Shown here: positions 37,724-49,566 of the stretch, in pieces
How positions within the stretch are numbered: the stretch's first letter is position 1
Layout of the letters: every line of letters begins with the position of its first letter
Assembly: GCA_018697195.1 (NCBI GenBank)
Contig: CM031864.1
Location: 30,537,070 to 30,601,069, forward strand
Length of the DNA stretch: 64,000 nt
Reading direction: 5' to 3'
Source: Certhia americana
Taxonomy: Eukaryota; Chordata; Aves; Passeriformes; Certhiidae
Position numbers and translations under genes: made by a program
The notes under the pieces: model-generated
Database searches by the model: none
What the model saw: the letters and a program-made list of their open reading frames with translations, nothing else
What the model was told of the DNA's origin: nothing

Positions 37724-40248
37724 ATCCATTGAAAACGTTCAGGATGTTTGTGCTGCATCTAGGTGGAGCTGTGCATTGCAATTCCAGCCACAGCCTCTCT
37801 CATCCTTGTCAGAGCTCTTCCCTGCAGCCTTGGGCAGCTCTGGAAAAGGCAGCTCACACTCTCTCCCGTGAGAAACCCCAAAGAAGTGGTGCTGGAGGGG
37901 GCCACACTCTTTTGCAGATTTCCCCATGGGCAGCTTCACAGAACACAACAAGGATCTCCTCTGCAGTCAGATTGGTCTGTGTGGCTCTTGGGAACACGCA
38001 GGGATGTCCCCAGGGAAGGTCTCTCTGGGCACAGAGGATGTCTCAGCAGGAAGCATCCCGCCAAAGATCCCACCTTAACACTGCTCAGTAAGGCTTGTGC
38101 TCTAACCTTAACCATTTTCCCTACCTGCTCTCCTCCCTCTGGGCTCTGGAGACCTAATAGGACCTAATTTATTTATCTCCATGAAAGGTAGAGGAGATGC
38201 AGCCCAAAGACATTTCTTGCACACAAGCATCCTGAGGAAATCAGGATCTTTCTCGTTGCTGGCGTTGCCTGCCCCTCCCATTTGGGGAAGGAGGGGTTTG
38301 ATTTGTGACAAATAGCACTTGTGTCCAAACTGAGATGGACTTTGCCATGGAATACTCCCACTGAAGGCAGCAGAGCTCCTTCATGGTCCAGGCTGGAAGG
38401 AGAATGAAGCTCAGTCATGAGAAATACTTCTGGTGGGGTGGCTTAGATCTCCATCCTAGTGTTTGCTGCAGACACACAGGGCACATGCAGATGTCTGACA
38501 GTGGGCTTTGATAGTCTGAAACAGCATGTTGCAGGAAATGAGGAATAAATCTCTTTAAAGTGCAGGTGAAAATTAAACTGGCAGGGGATGAATGGAAATC
38601 CAGCCGTAATGTTTGAGCGAGCACAAGGAAAAAAGCCCCGAATCCAAACTGCAGTAAGTGCCTGTGATTGTATGCATTGCTGCTGGGGTTCTTTTTGTTT
38701 TCCTCCCTGTGTGGGTATTTTTGAGGGGAAAAAAAAAACCCAACTAACTGTGATCAGGACAAAAGGGTGAAATTCACAGGCAGAACACCAGGGAGAGGGA
38801 GGAGAAAAAAAACAGGGTAAGTGCTGGGCTTTAAGAAGTCCATCGTGTTCTGTTTGATCACTTCTTTTGGCCACCCGCAGTCTGGAGAACCTAAGGTGTG
38901 TAAACCAAAGTGTTTCTGTCCTGCACAATGAGGGTCCAGCTCCTGGAGCCAAGTGATCCTGTTGGAAATCTCAGGCTGCACTTGGGAATTCCCTCCTGCT
39001 TCCTGTGCCTACACAAATACACACAAACCATTGAAGAACATGGTCAGGAAGGACCACTGCCTTCCAGTAACATCACTCAAAGGTTGAACTGGTTGCTGAG
39101 TACTTTTAGCTGGTGCTCTCCACTCTCCTTGCCTTGCTGCCCTCCTCCACAACTCCCTCCCCCATGCCAGCAGTGACAGCAGCCTGGATGAATTCCCCTG
39201 TGCTGGCCTGAGCACTCACCCTGGAGTTTCAGCTCTTTCCTTGCTGGCTTTCCCCCCCAGTCTTTGCTCAGCTTTTCTGCAGTAGAAAAAACCCCACCTT
39301 GAGCAGCTTTTGCTGTTGTCTGTGTAGAGGCATCACTTTCTGAGGTTATCAAGGGACAGTTCAGGGAGCATGAAGCTCTTGGTGCCCCGGTACCCAGCTG
39401 TGGACCCAGGTCTCCATGCCCTGGAACGCTGTGCTGTTCACATGGAGGGGCTCACAGGTGCCTGTGCCAGCCCTTGGTCAGCCTCCTCACTTCATTTGAG
39501 TTGTCTGGCATGGGGCTGCTCCTGCAGGAAGGCTGTGGAAGCTTCTGCACCTCCAGTTTGAGCTGGATCTTGCTTTGCCTCAGGCTGCTTGGCGAGGGAT
39601 GCCACCACAGCAGAGTGGGCTGTTGTCAGTTCAGATAAGACCTTTACATCCCCTTTGGTGACCCAACACTGCTGTGTTTACACGGATTTGCTAACCAGAG
39701 TCCAGCTGGATAAACAGCTTCTGGTGTTTGTTTCTTTATTGCTGAAGACCTCAGCCAAAAGACAGAGATTTGTTGTCAATCAAGCCAAAGCGAAATTTTA
39801 GAATTGTGTATGTTTAATCTGTATTTTATTAAACCATGTAAATATATGTGCAAAATCAAGGGCCTGATCCTCAAAGAGTGGGGTTCTCCAGGGTTTCAGT
39901 CAATTCTCAGTTGTAGCTTTGGGAAGTTGCCATGGTTACCACAGTTATCAGTAAGTTTGGGCACCATTCAAGGGAGAAAATGTGTTTTAAGGCATTTTCC
40001 TCCTGCCTACTCTGTACGAGCGCTGTTTTCTCAGGCTCCCCCTTTCTCAACAGAAAGAGAAAGTGGTCCCCTCAAAGGGGGAATTTTGGGGAGTGACATG
40101 GATGGATGATTGATGAGGCTGGAGCTTGATGTGTGATGTGATGTGTGAAGCCATGGGATTTCCAGCTGGAAGTGTATCCTGTAAATTATCTCTTGCTTTG
40201 TGATGTAAAATGTACAGTGTTTGCACTAGAATAGAAATTATCCTTTTC

Positions 40249-40254
40249 AATAAA
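40249..40254 (+). terminator. Possible distal PRRX1 poly(A) signal (AATAAA)
   Basis: AATAAA follows AT-rich, UTR-like sequence (TAAAATGTACAGTGTTTGC). If it is used by PRRX1, the 3' UTR would be about 3.45 kb, a plausible length for the long PRRX1 transcript. The assignment is inference. Confidence 0.35.
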
Positions 40255-41690
40255 AGGGGGAAGAGACTCCCCAATCCTTTCTATGAGCTGCCACATCTGC
40301 ATCACATTGTTGCTGCCCTGAGGTGCCCTACAGTCCTGGCTGGGGCTGGGAACTCTCTGGAGCCTTGTTGGGAGGAACAGGAGCCCATGGAGCTGGGCTT
40401 GGGGTCAGGCAGCTGCAAGTTCAGCAGCAGTGTGAGGCAGGAAACATCCACAAAGCCTTCTCCTGGAAGAGATGGTGTTCAGGAAGAGTGGAGACACACC
40501 CCTGGCTTTGTCCCCAGCTCCCTACACCCCACCAAGCTGGCCAGAAACTGAACTGGGCAGAAAGGGAGCAGAGAGGTCTCCCTTCAGAGCAGGGAGGTGA
40601 GGGAGGGGTGGACATCCACCCCGCTGTGGGTGCTGGGGATGGGTGGCCAGCAAGGAAGGAGGGGAGGAGGGAGAGCAGCAAGTGGAGAGAGGAAAAAGGG
40701 TTGGATCCCATCACCTGTGCAGGAGTGAGCAGAACTGGGAGATCACTGCAAAGCAAGGCAGGTGGGCAGAAGGGGTCATCAAGGCTAATTAGTGAAGGCT
40801 GTTAAAGTAGGGGTGGGTAGGATGCTGGTTTTGTCTCCCGAAGCTGTGAAGCCAGGCTGGAGTGGGTGAGCTGTGCTCCAGGGTTTGGGTCTGTGCTGGG
40901 AGCTGCGGTTGGGTGGGGGGAAATGCTGGGGGCTGGTGGGCTTCTGCAGCTTCCCTTCTTGGTCACTAAATGATTGACTCAGATTTGAGCCAGCTGCTGG
41001 GAATGTGGGCTGTGTCAGGGCTGGCATCCTGTGTCCCTGCTGAGCTGGCTTCTGGCCCTCCCTGAGCAGTTAAATTTCAGCAGGGTGCTCCCCAGAGAGG
41101 GGAGATGGGTATCTCTGCAAGGCCCTCAGCAGTCAGCCAAGCTTGCATTCCTTGGAAAGCTGATTATTCCCTCCCCTGAAGCTGAAAGAATAATAGTATC
41201 AGCCTCTTGCTTATTATTTCTTGGTTGCCAGAAGAAATAGGCTTTTAAATAGCGTTGCTGCCAAGTTGGTTTGGAGGCTGGAGTGGTTTGGGGCGAGTTG
41301 AACCAAGCCTTGGGTGTCCATCCAGGCCTGCAGCCAACTCCTCTGAGCTGCATTTGGCCAGGTGTCCATCTCCTGGCCTGGCACTGCTGTGATGGGGTGC
41401 CAGCTCTCAGTTTGCCTTGGGTTTTCCAGCAGGGTCACCATGACCTGTGGCACCAGCAGGGTGTGGCAGCCTCCCCTGGCCCTGCAGGTGTGTCCTGAGC
41501 ACACACTGCACTCCAGAGGTGTTCCCACCAGGGCAGCAGGCACCTGAAGGGCTTGTGCTCCTGCTTGATAGCAAAGCCACATCTCCTGCTCACCCCTCAG
41601 TGACAGGGAGGTGTCTCCATGCCTGAGGCTTTGCCCACCAGGGCTTTATTGTTCACCCTTCCCCTTCCTGTGAGGTGAGCTCTTTTGTTT

Positions 41691-42223
41691 TATCTGGTTC
41701 TTCTTTTCAGGGTCAGGATTAAAAGCACGAGAGACAAAATTCTTGTTCAGACTTGGATGTTTATTATTTCTTATCTACTTTACGGCCTCACTGACTGTGA
41801 GTGTTTCTACATACTGAATTAACAGAGTAGAAATGGAGAACAAAGTCTTCAAGGTCTTTTTTAGTCTAAACTACCCAATTATAAGATGCCAACTAATTTA
41901 TTTTAACTTTTAATCCATTAACTAATCACCTGTGTTCTGCACTGTGGACTTTTTCACTTACATGAAACTACCCAAACTTGTGAAGAAGTAGTCTATACCC
42001 TAAATCCTCCTTTTTGTTACATATACATTACTATATCCCCAAACTCTAAATATTTCACCCTGTGAGATAACATGCTTCTATTCAACTCCACACTCACAAT
42101 CTCAGTGCTATCACTTGTTTTTGGAAGCCTTTCCCAAGGCCTCAGGTCAAATGCAGTGTGGTTTTGAGGATCAGCCCCTCTCAGCACAGAAAGTCTGAAA
42201 TCCTCTGTACCCAGGCTTCCAAC
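41691..42223 (-). mobile_element. Solo LTR-like element, family copy 2
   Basis: Collinear with the copy at 31995-32540: TATCTGGTTCTTCTTTTCAG, GATGCCAACTAAT, CTCAGTGCTATCACTTG, TTTTGGAAGCC and a terminal CAGGCTTCCAACG (one substitution in the conserved TTCCAACA end). A TTTATTATTTC word gives AATAAA on the minus strand about 80 bases from the inferred 3' end, as expected for an LTR. Confidence 0.75.
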
Positions 42224-43055
42224 GCTGCCCCTCCAAGGAGATCACAGGTGAGCAGGGGCAATGCCCAGCAGCTTGTTTGGGTCTCTGCATCCTGCATTTG
42301 GGGCTTAGCACTGCTCTTAGGCTCGCCTTCTTGTCTTTTCCAACTTTCTCCCATGTTGTTTTTCTGCCTCTCAGCTGCCTGACACACCTCTGACTTTGGC
42401 ATCTTCTCATCTTAAACAATTCAGCCAGCTGTGGCACAGGTGGGTTATTCTGTGTCTCTGCCTGTCCATCAGATGGGATGAAATCACATGAGGCAGCAAA
42501 ATTCAGGAGAACAGAAGGAGTGGAGAAACCCCAGCTCCTTTCCCCAAGCCAGGAGGACCTGCGTGTCCCACCAGCAGATGTTCAACAGATGCAGTGTGCA
42601 CTCAATGGAGTCCAGAAATTAGGTCTTGCAAAAAAATAAAGTCCCTGGAAGGGATGGCAGTCCCTTTGGGGAGCTGGAGAGGACCAAGTGCTGTGTCCAA
42701 ACCTTCTTCCATACCCCTGGTGGCTGCTGCAGGGCAGGAGAGCACCTCTGGGGCTGCTGGGGTCAGAGTGCCCTGGGTGGGAGAGGTCTGGCAAGGCTGG
42801 GGTGCCATCCAAGAGCCAGGTGTTGATTCTGAAATGACATTGAAAGGAGTGGGGGTGGCAGATGGTTGTGCCTTGTCCTTCCCTGCAGTCTCCCAGTCCA
42901 CACCTTGGAGTCCTGAGGGCACTGCTGGGATGGGGCCCCAAGGTCTCCAGCTGTGAAAGTAAAGCTCAAGTGCCTTTGGTGGGGCAGGGAAATGTGCTGT
43001 GGGAGTTAACAGTGGGCTGAAGGATGGGAAATGGGGGCCAGCACCTTACCATGTC

Positions 43056-43057
<2 letters not shown>

Positions 43058-43084
<27 letters not shown>
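43058..43084. repeat. Poly(T) tract, 27 bases
   Basis: A pure homopolymer preceding AAATAACTT. Confidence 0.9.
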
Positions 43085-43093
<9 letters not shown>

Positions 43094-43503
43094 TTTAAGG
43101 TCAGAGTTACTCTTTCCAGCATCTTGGCCAAATTTTGCTCTGTCTGGCAGCAGTCCCTCAGCCGTCTTGGACAGACACTGTTTTCCTTTGCCTCCTGCCT
43201 GTCCAAGCCGTGCCAGATGTTGTCTCACAGCCCAGAGGTGGTTTCAGAGCAGGGCCAGGTGGAGCCCTCCTTTCAAATGGGAGGTGCTAAAATTAGCCAG
43301 GGATAAATCCCTCCTGGGACATTACCAAGCACCACATTCCAGTGGCCAGGCTTGGTGCCACTTGCCCAAAAAGCTGTTGTGTGAAGCAGATGAGCACTCT
43401 CCACAGTCCCCCCCGAGGAGCAGAGGAGCTGGTGAGCTTTCCTCAAGGTGAGAATGGGGTTTCTCACTCCCCAGAGGAGGAGCTCAGGTAGAAGCTGTCC
43501 TGG

Positions 43504-43960
43504 TGTCGTGGTTTGAATGCCAGGTGTGCTAAGGAAGGCAGAAACCTCCCTTGGAATGGAGAATGCAAACGCCCTCCCTCCCAATTATTATAACTTTGAA
43601 ATTAAGGGGCTCTCAGGCACAGATATGGGGACAGGAATAACAGTTCTTTATTAGGGGGATTAAAATGAACAATAAAAACAAAATACATGCAGTAAGACAA
43701 ATAAACAAACAAAACCCATTGCCAGAGTCAGGATCCCAGCTGTCCCCTGTGGGTCAGGGGTTGGTGGCANNNNNNNNNNGGGGACTGGTGAAGATGTTGG
43801 AGGTGGAAAGTCTGCCTGCTGATAAGAGTTATTGCATCTCCACAGTGCCTGTGCTGGCTCCTCTGCCAGGTACCCCTGAGGGGTCTGAGAGCAGTGCCTT
43901 GCTCAGTGTTGGGGGTTTGTCCTCTTGAAAACCCCAATTTTGGGGAATTAACCTCCAAAT
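43504..43960 (-). mobile_element. ERV LTR-like element with assembly gap
   Basis: It starts TGTCGTGGTTTGAATGCCAG, a passerine-type LTR terminus as I know it. It contains AGTTCTTTATTAGG, which gives AATAAAG on the minus strand. The sequence is broken by ten Ns, and the far boundary is uncertain. No retroviral coding region is visible. Confidence 0.5.
43770..43779. other. Assembly gap (10 N)
   Basis: Ten consecutive N inside the LTR-like repeat; probably a collapsed or unresolved repeat, with arbitrary size. Confidence 0.98.
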
Positions 43961-46900
43961 GTGCTCCAAATGGGGTGGTGCAAGGGCACATCTCTGCCTG
44001 AATTAGGAGTTCTACCGTGTCCCTGTGCTGGGGGTGGGGATACTGAGGCAGTACCTCAGCTGGAGAAACTCTTGAAGAGGCAGCAGGAATTGGAAGCATT
44101 CAAAGTGCCTGCCTGGGGAGCTCGGTCAATATTTATGGGAAGGGTCAGCTACACCGAGTGGAATCCTTGAAAACACTCAAAGGCTGATGGATGGCTTCAC
44201 CTGGTGGTGGTGGGAAGGCACCTTAACCTGCCTTAACCTTGTGCTCTGCAAGCAGTTCCCCCTTAGGATTGTTTTGCTTAACCATGAGTGCTGTCTGCTC
44301 TGACAGTCTGTCCAGCAGCTGTGCTTTATTGCCTGGGAAATGACAGGCACAGACCTCTTGACACTGAGGAGTGGCTCAGAAGAGCTGAGCAGGGTCTGAG
44401 ATCCTTCCTGGTGCTGTCTGTCATCTGGGGAACCTGGGTGTTTTACCCACTTTTCAGTCCTGGCATTTAAAGGCTGTGGTGCTGGAGGGAGGGGGTAAAT
44501 GTCCATTGGGGTTGGGGAGCTGTGAAATATAGATTTTAAGAACTCCAAACCCAAGAAGTTAAAAACTGCAGCTCTGCAGGGTTTATTAACACAGTAGGTT
44601 TAACAGCAGCAGCAGCCTTCTCATGAGAAATTCCACAGCTTACATGCTTGGCAAACATGGTGACTTATTAAATCAGGTTAAATTTTGCCAAGAATGTTGG
44701 AATAAAACACTTGTGCTCTCCTTGCAGAGACCTCCTTGCTTAACAAATAAATCCCTCTCCCACAGTCACTCTACAGCCCATGTCTGCTCTAGTACATCTT
44801 TTGGATCTCCTTAAAAGTGGTATCTTTTGAGAAGTTTCAGGAAGAGTTCAAGATATTGAACATACTTGCCTCAGTTTAAGCAGAAACAGAAGTATCCTGC
44901 CAGAGTTTGTCACTGGGATTATCCTCTGTGCGCTGGGAATAGCAAACAGGACAACAGCCTGCTTGGGGAGGGGGTTTTCTTTGCTTTTGAGCAGGAAAAT
45001 GCCTTTTGGCCTTGGAGGTGAAGGAAATGTTTTGGGGTTTGGGGGGTTTTTGGGGGGGTTTTGGGTTTTTTTGTTTTTGTTTTTTTTTTTAAGGAAACAA
45101 AAAAGTCCAGGCTCCAAGAAATGGGGGGGGAAACATTTTTCCACCAGCAGCTGCTTGCAGCCTTCTTCATCCACTCACATTGTGGATGGCCTTATCCTGC
45201 AGCTCTGCAGGAAGCAGAGGGAGGCAGCAGCCACCTTTGGGGCAATGAAAGCCCTTAGACAGTGAGGGGAGGCAGTGATAACACTGGAGAGGGGTAAATG
45301 AAGTGTCTCACTGATGAGCCCCGACCTCCCATCCCATCAGGTCCTGAGCAGCTGCCTGGTGCTGAGTCCCCTGCCTTGCTTGGAGACTGGCTTGACAAGA
45401 AACTCTGCTTTTGTTGTTCCTTTTCCCACTTCAGCATGGCACATGCCAAAAGCTGCTGACACAAACCTAGGAAACAGCAAAGTGGGCTGTGCTGGGACTT
45501 GTTTGTGCAGAGATTTGCCCCTCCTGGGCCTCAAGTGTTATTGTAAACAGAAATTGTAATGCTGGTGCCAGAGTTTTGCAGGGAAGGTGGGTTTTCCATC
45601 TGATTCAGACTAAATAGACATATTTAGTTTCTCCTTCCTTCTGCTTTAATGGTTAAAAAGTCTTTTGCAGTGCCCAGGCTTGTGCCACAGTGCTGGGGAG
45701 CTTTGCTTCTCAAGGGGACAAGGGACATGAATATCCCATTCCCGGTTCTCATCCTCAGTGGTGGCTGAGGATGTTCACTGGTCCTGGCTCTTCCTAAGGT
45801 CTGCCATGCAGCAGATGTGAGTAAAGAAACAGGAATTTTTCTGTGTTTTCTGACAAGGCCTTTTCAGCATAATTACAGTAATTGCCTCCCTGCTATCTCA
45901 TCTCCATCTCCTCTATTACTTTGTTCTGCACACCTGGCCAGGGGTATTTGTGGAGGGGAACACCACAGCCCTAAGGCATTTTACTGAGGTTTTGGAGGTA
46001 TTTCTACCGTCTACTCACATGGTATCTCTCACTGCATCTAACTCTGAACCTCTGAACTGGATTCCTCACCCAGAATCAGGGCCAGCCTTACTGGCGGCAG
46101 CTGCAGCAAAGGCATCTGGTCCCATTTCTACACCAGCAGCTCATCTTTGCCAAAAACAACTTGTTCTTTTAGAAAGTTTCCCTGAAGTGCCCTCCTAAAA
46201 GCACTAACACCACTCCTGGAACGCTGCCACGGCATCCCTCTAAGTGCAAGTCACTTGAATGCCTGCTAGGGAACTCAAAAAAAGCAGGAGCATATAAAGG
46301 ACATAATATTTGCCTTTGTGGATTCTTGATTCTCTTTTGCTGAGTGCTGATGAGCATCTTTGCAGCAGTAAGGCCCTGTGTACCTGGAGAGGGATCCAGC
46401 GTGAGGGAGAGCTGGGAGACAGAGCTAGTGCAAATCCCAACACTGTCAAAGATGTGCAAGCCTTGTTGTTTGTTTATTTTGGTAAACGTGCCCCTTCAGC
46501 CTCTGCAAATCAAAATACAGGGCCAGAGCAGACACCTCTGTTGGATACTTTATTTACCACCCTCTGTTCTGCAGACCCGGGGTGGGATTTTCTCTTCCTC
46601 CCTTGTGGACTCCTTGGTTATTCAAAGTGCTAAAAGAGCTGGTGTCAAAGCTGGGGCCATTGCCCTGGGAGTGTCTTTATCAGTGACAAGGTGAGGCCTT
46701 GATGGGGCTGGCAGCTCTGCCTGTGTCCCCTGCACCCACTCTGGGAGTTTTGCTGTCACCCCCACGGCACAAATATATTTGTGTTTTCTTAAACACTGGT
46801 TTTCCTAAAGACCCACTCCTCTATCAGTTATCTCTCTACAGCTTCTATATTCCCCATGCCCAGCTGGATTCTTTTGCAGGGATTTCACACTTTCCCACCA

Positions 46901-48884
46901 ATCAGCCCTAAATATATTGAATATCTGGGGGGCACCCAAAGCCACCCTTATCCCTCTTGTTTCCATGGCCATTTACTCCTGGGAGATACGTGGATGGGCT
47001 CTATGTCCTGCCTCGATGTTTCAGCCCTTTCTTTGTGCCTGGGACCTTGGTGTCACTGGTTTTGTGGCCCTTCCCTGCTCTCTCAGTTGGCATAGGCAGC
47101 CCCCCTGCCCAGCACTGTTGCTGTGGCTGATGGCACAGCGTGGCCTCCACGTCCCACGAGCTCCATCCCAGCTCTCCTTCCTCCAAGGTGCCTTCGAGGG
47201 TGCAAAGCCCTGACAAAGCCCTGCTGTTTGCCTGCAGCTTCAGCCCCTTTTTTGGCAAGTAGCCCCGGGCAAGTGAGAACATCCCACAGCTGGAGCTGCC
47301 CCCTCACCCACGGGTCCCCCGGCACGCCTTGTGGGGCACAGCTGGAGCATTCCACTCCCTGCCAACCCTTCAGGGATCAAGAGCTGGGCTGTCCAGCTGG
47401 CTCCAGGGGACAGCAGGACACTGCAGCCACTCCTCCCCCAGCCAGTTGTGTAACTGCTGTGGGAGTGGGGTGGCTGCCTGCCCTCCCTGCCCCTGCCAAG
47501 CTCTGCGTCTCGCCCATAAATCCAGAGCCAGAGGGGCCCTCCCTTCCCAGAGCACAGGTGGCTGGGGCTGGAGGTAAGTGTTCCCAGAGGGCTCTTTCCT
47601 CCTTCCCTCCTTCCCTCCTTCCCTCCCTACCCCACACCTGGGCATTTCTGAGCTTGGCTGCTTGCAGGGAAAGTGTGGAAGGTGTGGCAGAATTGATATT
47701 TCGTGGGTGTTGTGTGTAGCTTCTCTGCAGGAAGGTAGGGAATCAAATAGCAAATGTAGCTGGGAGGTGTTTGTGAGATAAGTTAGTTCCCACCAAGTAA
47801 AAAAAAAAAAAAGCCTCCTCCAAAACAAACAGTGAGCAGCTCATGCTAGTGCTTTCTTCATTTACAGAGGAGAAAGTTCAGGTTTTATTCCAGCCTGGGA
47901 AAGCAGAGTATTCATTGGGTGTTGCTCTATGACTGAAGGTTGGAATAGTTCTGGAGAATTTGGTGGGGTTTAGAAAATACTGTGTCCAAACCCATTTTGT
48001 TTTACTGAAGACTTTTTTCTTTCTCTTCCTGATGGATACACCATCCTCTGAGTCTGGTGGAAGCTGAAAACACTTCTCAGGCCAGAGGCACTGGTAGCAC
48101 CCCTAGTGACATCCTGCCATGCTGAATTAACAACTCAGTTGAGCAGGGTGCTCCCTCCAGCCCTGAGGTTAAACCACAGACTGCAGCTGCACCCCCAGGG
48201 CACCTGTGTGGGGGTCCTGGCTCTGGAATTGTCCAGCCCCAGCCACGGAGCCTGGCCATCATCCCTTGTTTTATTGCCTGGCACTACCAGGGCTTAGGAT
48301 CCATCATCCCCACTGGGAGTTTTGGAGGGCTGGATGTCAACCTAGGGGCTGTTGCCTCTCAAGCCCTGGGGTGGAGCTGCTTTCAGCCCTACAAGAGACA
48401 CAAAACCATCCTCAGTCCAATGTGTGCCACAGCCCCTCTATCAGCCTCAATGGCCATGTCAAAGTCAGCATCATATTCCCTGGGGATGGAGGACAGCACG
48501 CTGTTAGAAATGCAGAAAATGAATAGTCAAAGTGCATTTTTGATTTTTTTTTTTCTTCTAAGAAAGGCAGGGGCAGATATCCAAAGATAAAATACAAATA
48601 TTTGCAAGTCTGATAAGGCAGCATAGTTTAAACCCAGCTTGTAAATAAAAACTGGCAGTGAACTGGCTCAACTACATACTTTCAAAGCCAGATTCCAGGG
48701 CAGCTGCAAGGGTTTGAAAAGAGCCCAGGGAGTGCACTGTAAAAATGGAGATTTTAAAATAAAGGGGGGAGGGAACAAAAGAAAGAAAATTATTATTTAA
48801 GACATTTAATCTAACTTGTAAATGAAAGAGCCCAGAATGCTGGTACATGGACTGACATTTGGGGGTAGCATATAGAGAAATTCC

Positions 48885-49330
48885 CTATAGAGGGTGATGC
48901 CTTTTTGAGGCTGACCTGGAACAGAGACCAGTCAGAGCAAAAGGATAAAGCAGGGATTTATTAAAAGGCCTCACTGGGCACACCTGGGCAGCACAAGAGC
49001 CCAGCTGGGCCACACCCAAGGTGACCCCAAAATGGTCACAGAATGGACACCTGATCACGAGGTCTCGCACTTTGATAAGTTCTGGTCCATCAGCATATGT
49101 CAATCAGTTGTCCAACCATAGCTCCAGGTTATGAAGCTCCATCCTCCTTGTTTTTTCTTTTCACGTCAACATTTTTTTATTCTTGGGCGTGAAAGTTGGT
49201 ATCAGGCTAGAGAAGGAATTGTTTTGTCTATTTACTCTGTGAAGAGAGCTTAGTAGCACTGAATATGAAACCTAAAACTACCCACCAAAACAGCACCAAA
49301 TCTAAAAAATATAAAAGCTAAAACTAAAGG
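48885..49330 (-). mobile_element. LTR-like fragment just upstream of FMO-A
   Basis: It contains AAAGCAGGGATTTATTAAAA, which on the minus strand reads as an AATAAA-bearing LTR 3' region, followed by repeat-like sequence (CACACCTGGGCAGCACAAGA). Boundaries were not defined. It ends within about 100 bases of the FMO-A first coding exon. Confidence 0.4.
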
Positions 49331-49392
49331 CATCAATGCATGCAGGAGCTGCTCCGTGTGAATGTGATGATCACCTGTGTGGTTTCTCTCAG

Positions 49393-49440
49393 GTGAAACC
49401 CTCCCATCCACAGCCTGGGATCCCAGCAGAGACCACAGGA
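49393..49440 (+). other. FMO-A 5' UTR portion of first coding exon
   Basis: A good acceptor (GGTTTCTCTCAG) ends at 49392, leaving 48 noncoding bases before the ATG. FMO genes usually have at least one noncoding first exon upstream; I did not find it here. An in-frame ATG at 49336 lies before this acceptor and so would not be in the mature transcript. Confidence 0.5.
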
Positions 49441-49566
49441 ATGAGAGTGGCTGTGGTGGGCGCGGGTGTCAGCGGGCTGGCAGCCACCAAGTGCTGCCTG
49501 GACGAGGGGCTGGAGCCCACCTGCTTCGAGCAGAGCCAGGATATTGGGGGGCTCTGGCGCTACACG
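49441..49566 (+). CDS. FMO-A coding exon 1 (FAD-binding motif)
   Basis: Encodes residues 1-42, [12 protein letters not shown] to GGLWRYT; donor ACG|GTGAGC, phase 0. A 43-nt stretch (49488-49530) is nearly identical to FMO-B. Confidence 0.95.

Larger units (their letters stand above)
36810..37740 (+). other. PRRX1: PRRX1 3' UTR (proximal poly(A) form)
   Basis: This follows the TAA stop. It contains an extreme A-rich tract at 36878-36976, a TATATA-rich patch at 37645-37676 and an AATAAA signal at 37718-37723, which puts cleavage near 37740. UTR extent is inferred from the signal. Confidence 0.7.
37745..49392. other. Intergenic region between PRRX1 and FMO-A
   Basis: About 11.6 kb without an exon I can recognise. 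The left part (to about 40270) could be extended PRRX1 3' UTR, with ATTAAA at 39828 and AATAAA at 40249. The rest holds LTR-like elements (41691-42223, from 43504, from about 48885), a T27 tract (43058-43084), the N gap, a G/T-rich stretch (45025-45093) and a CCTT-rich stretch (47600-47632). In mammals MROH9 lies between PRRX1 and FMO3; I see no HEAT-repeat coding exons here. Confidence 0.65.

Noticed and set aside
47123..47719. 198-codon open frame between PRRX1 and FMO-A, considered as an MROH9 remnant
   Set aside because: Low-complexity Pro/Ser/Ala-rich translation with no HEAT-repeat pattern and no flanking exons.
49336..49440. Upstream in-frame ATG that would extend FMO-A by 35 residues
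   Set aside because: A good splice acceptor at 49391-49392 lies between it and the conserved start, and FMO proteins begin a few residues before the FAD GxGxxG.
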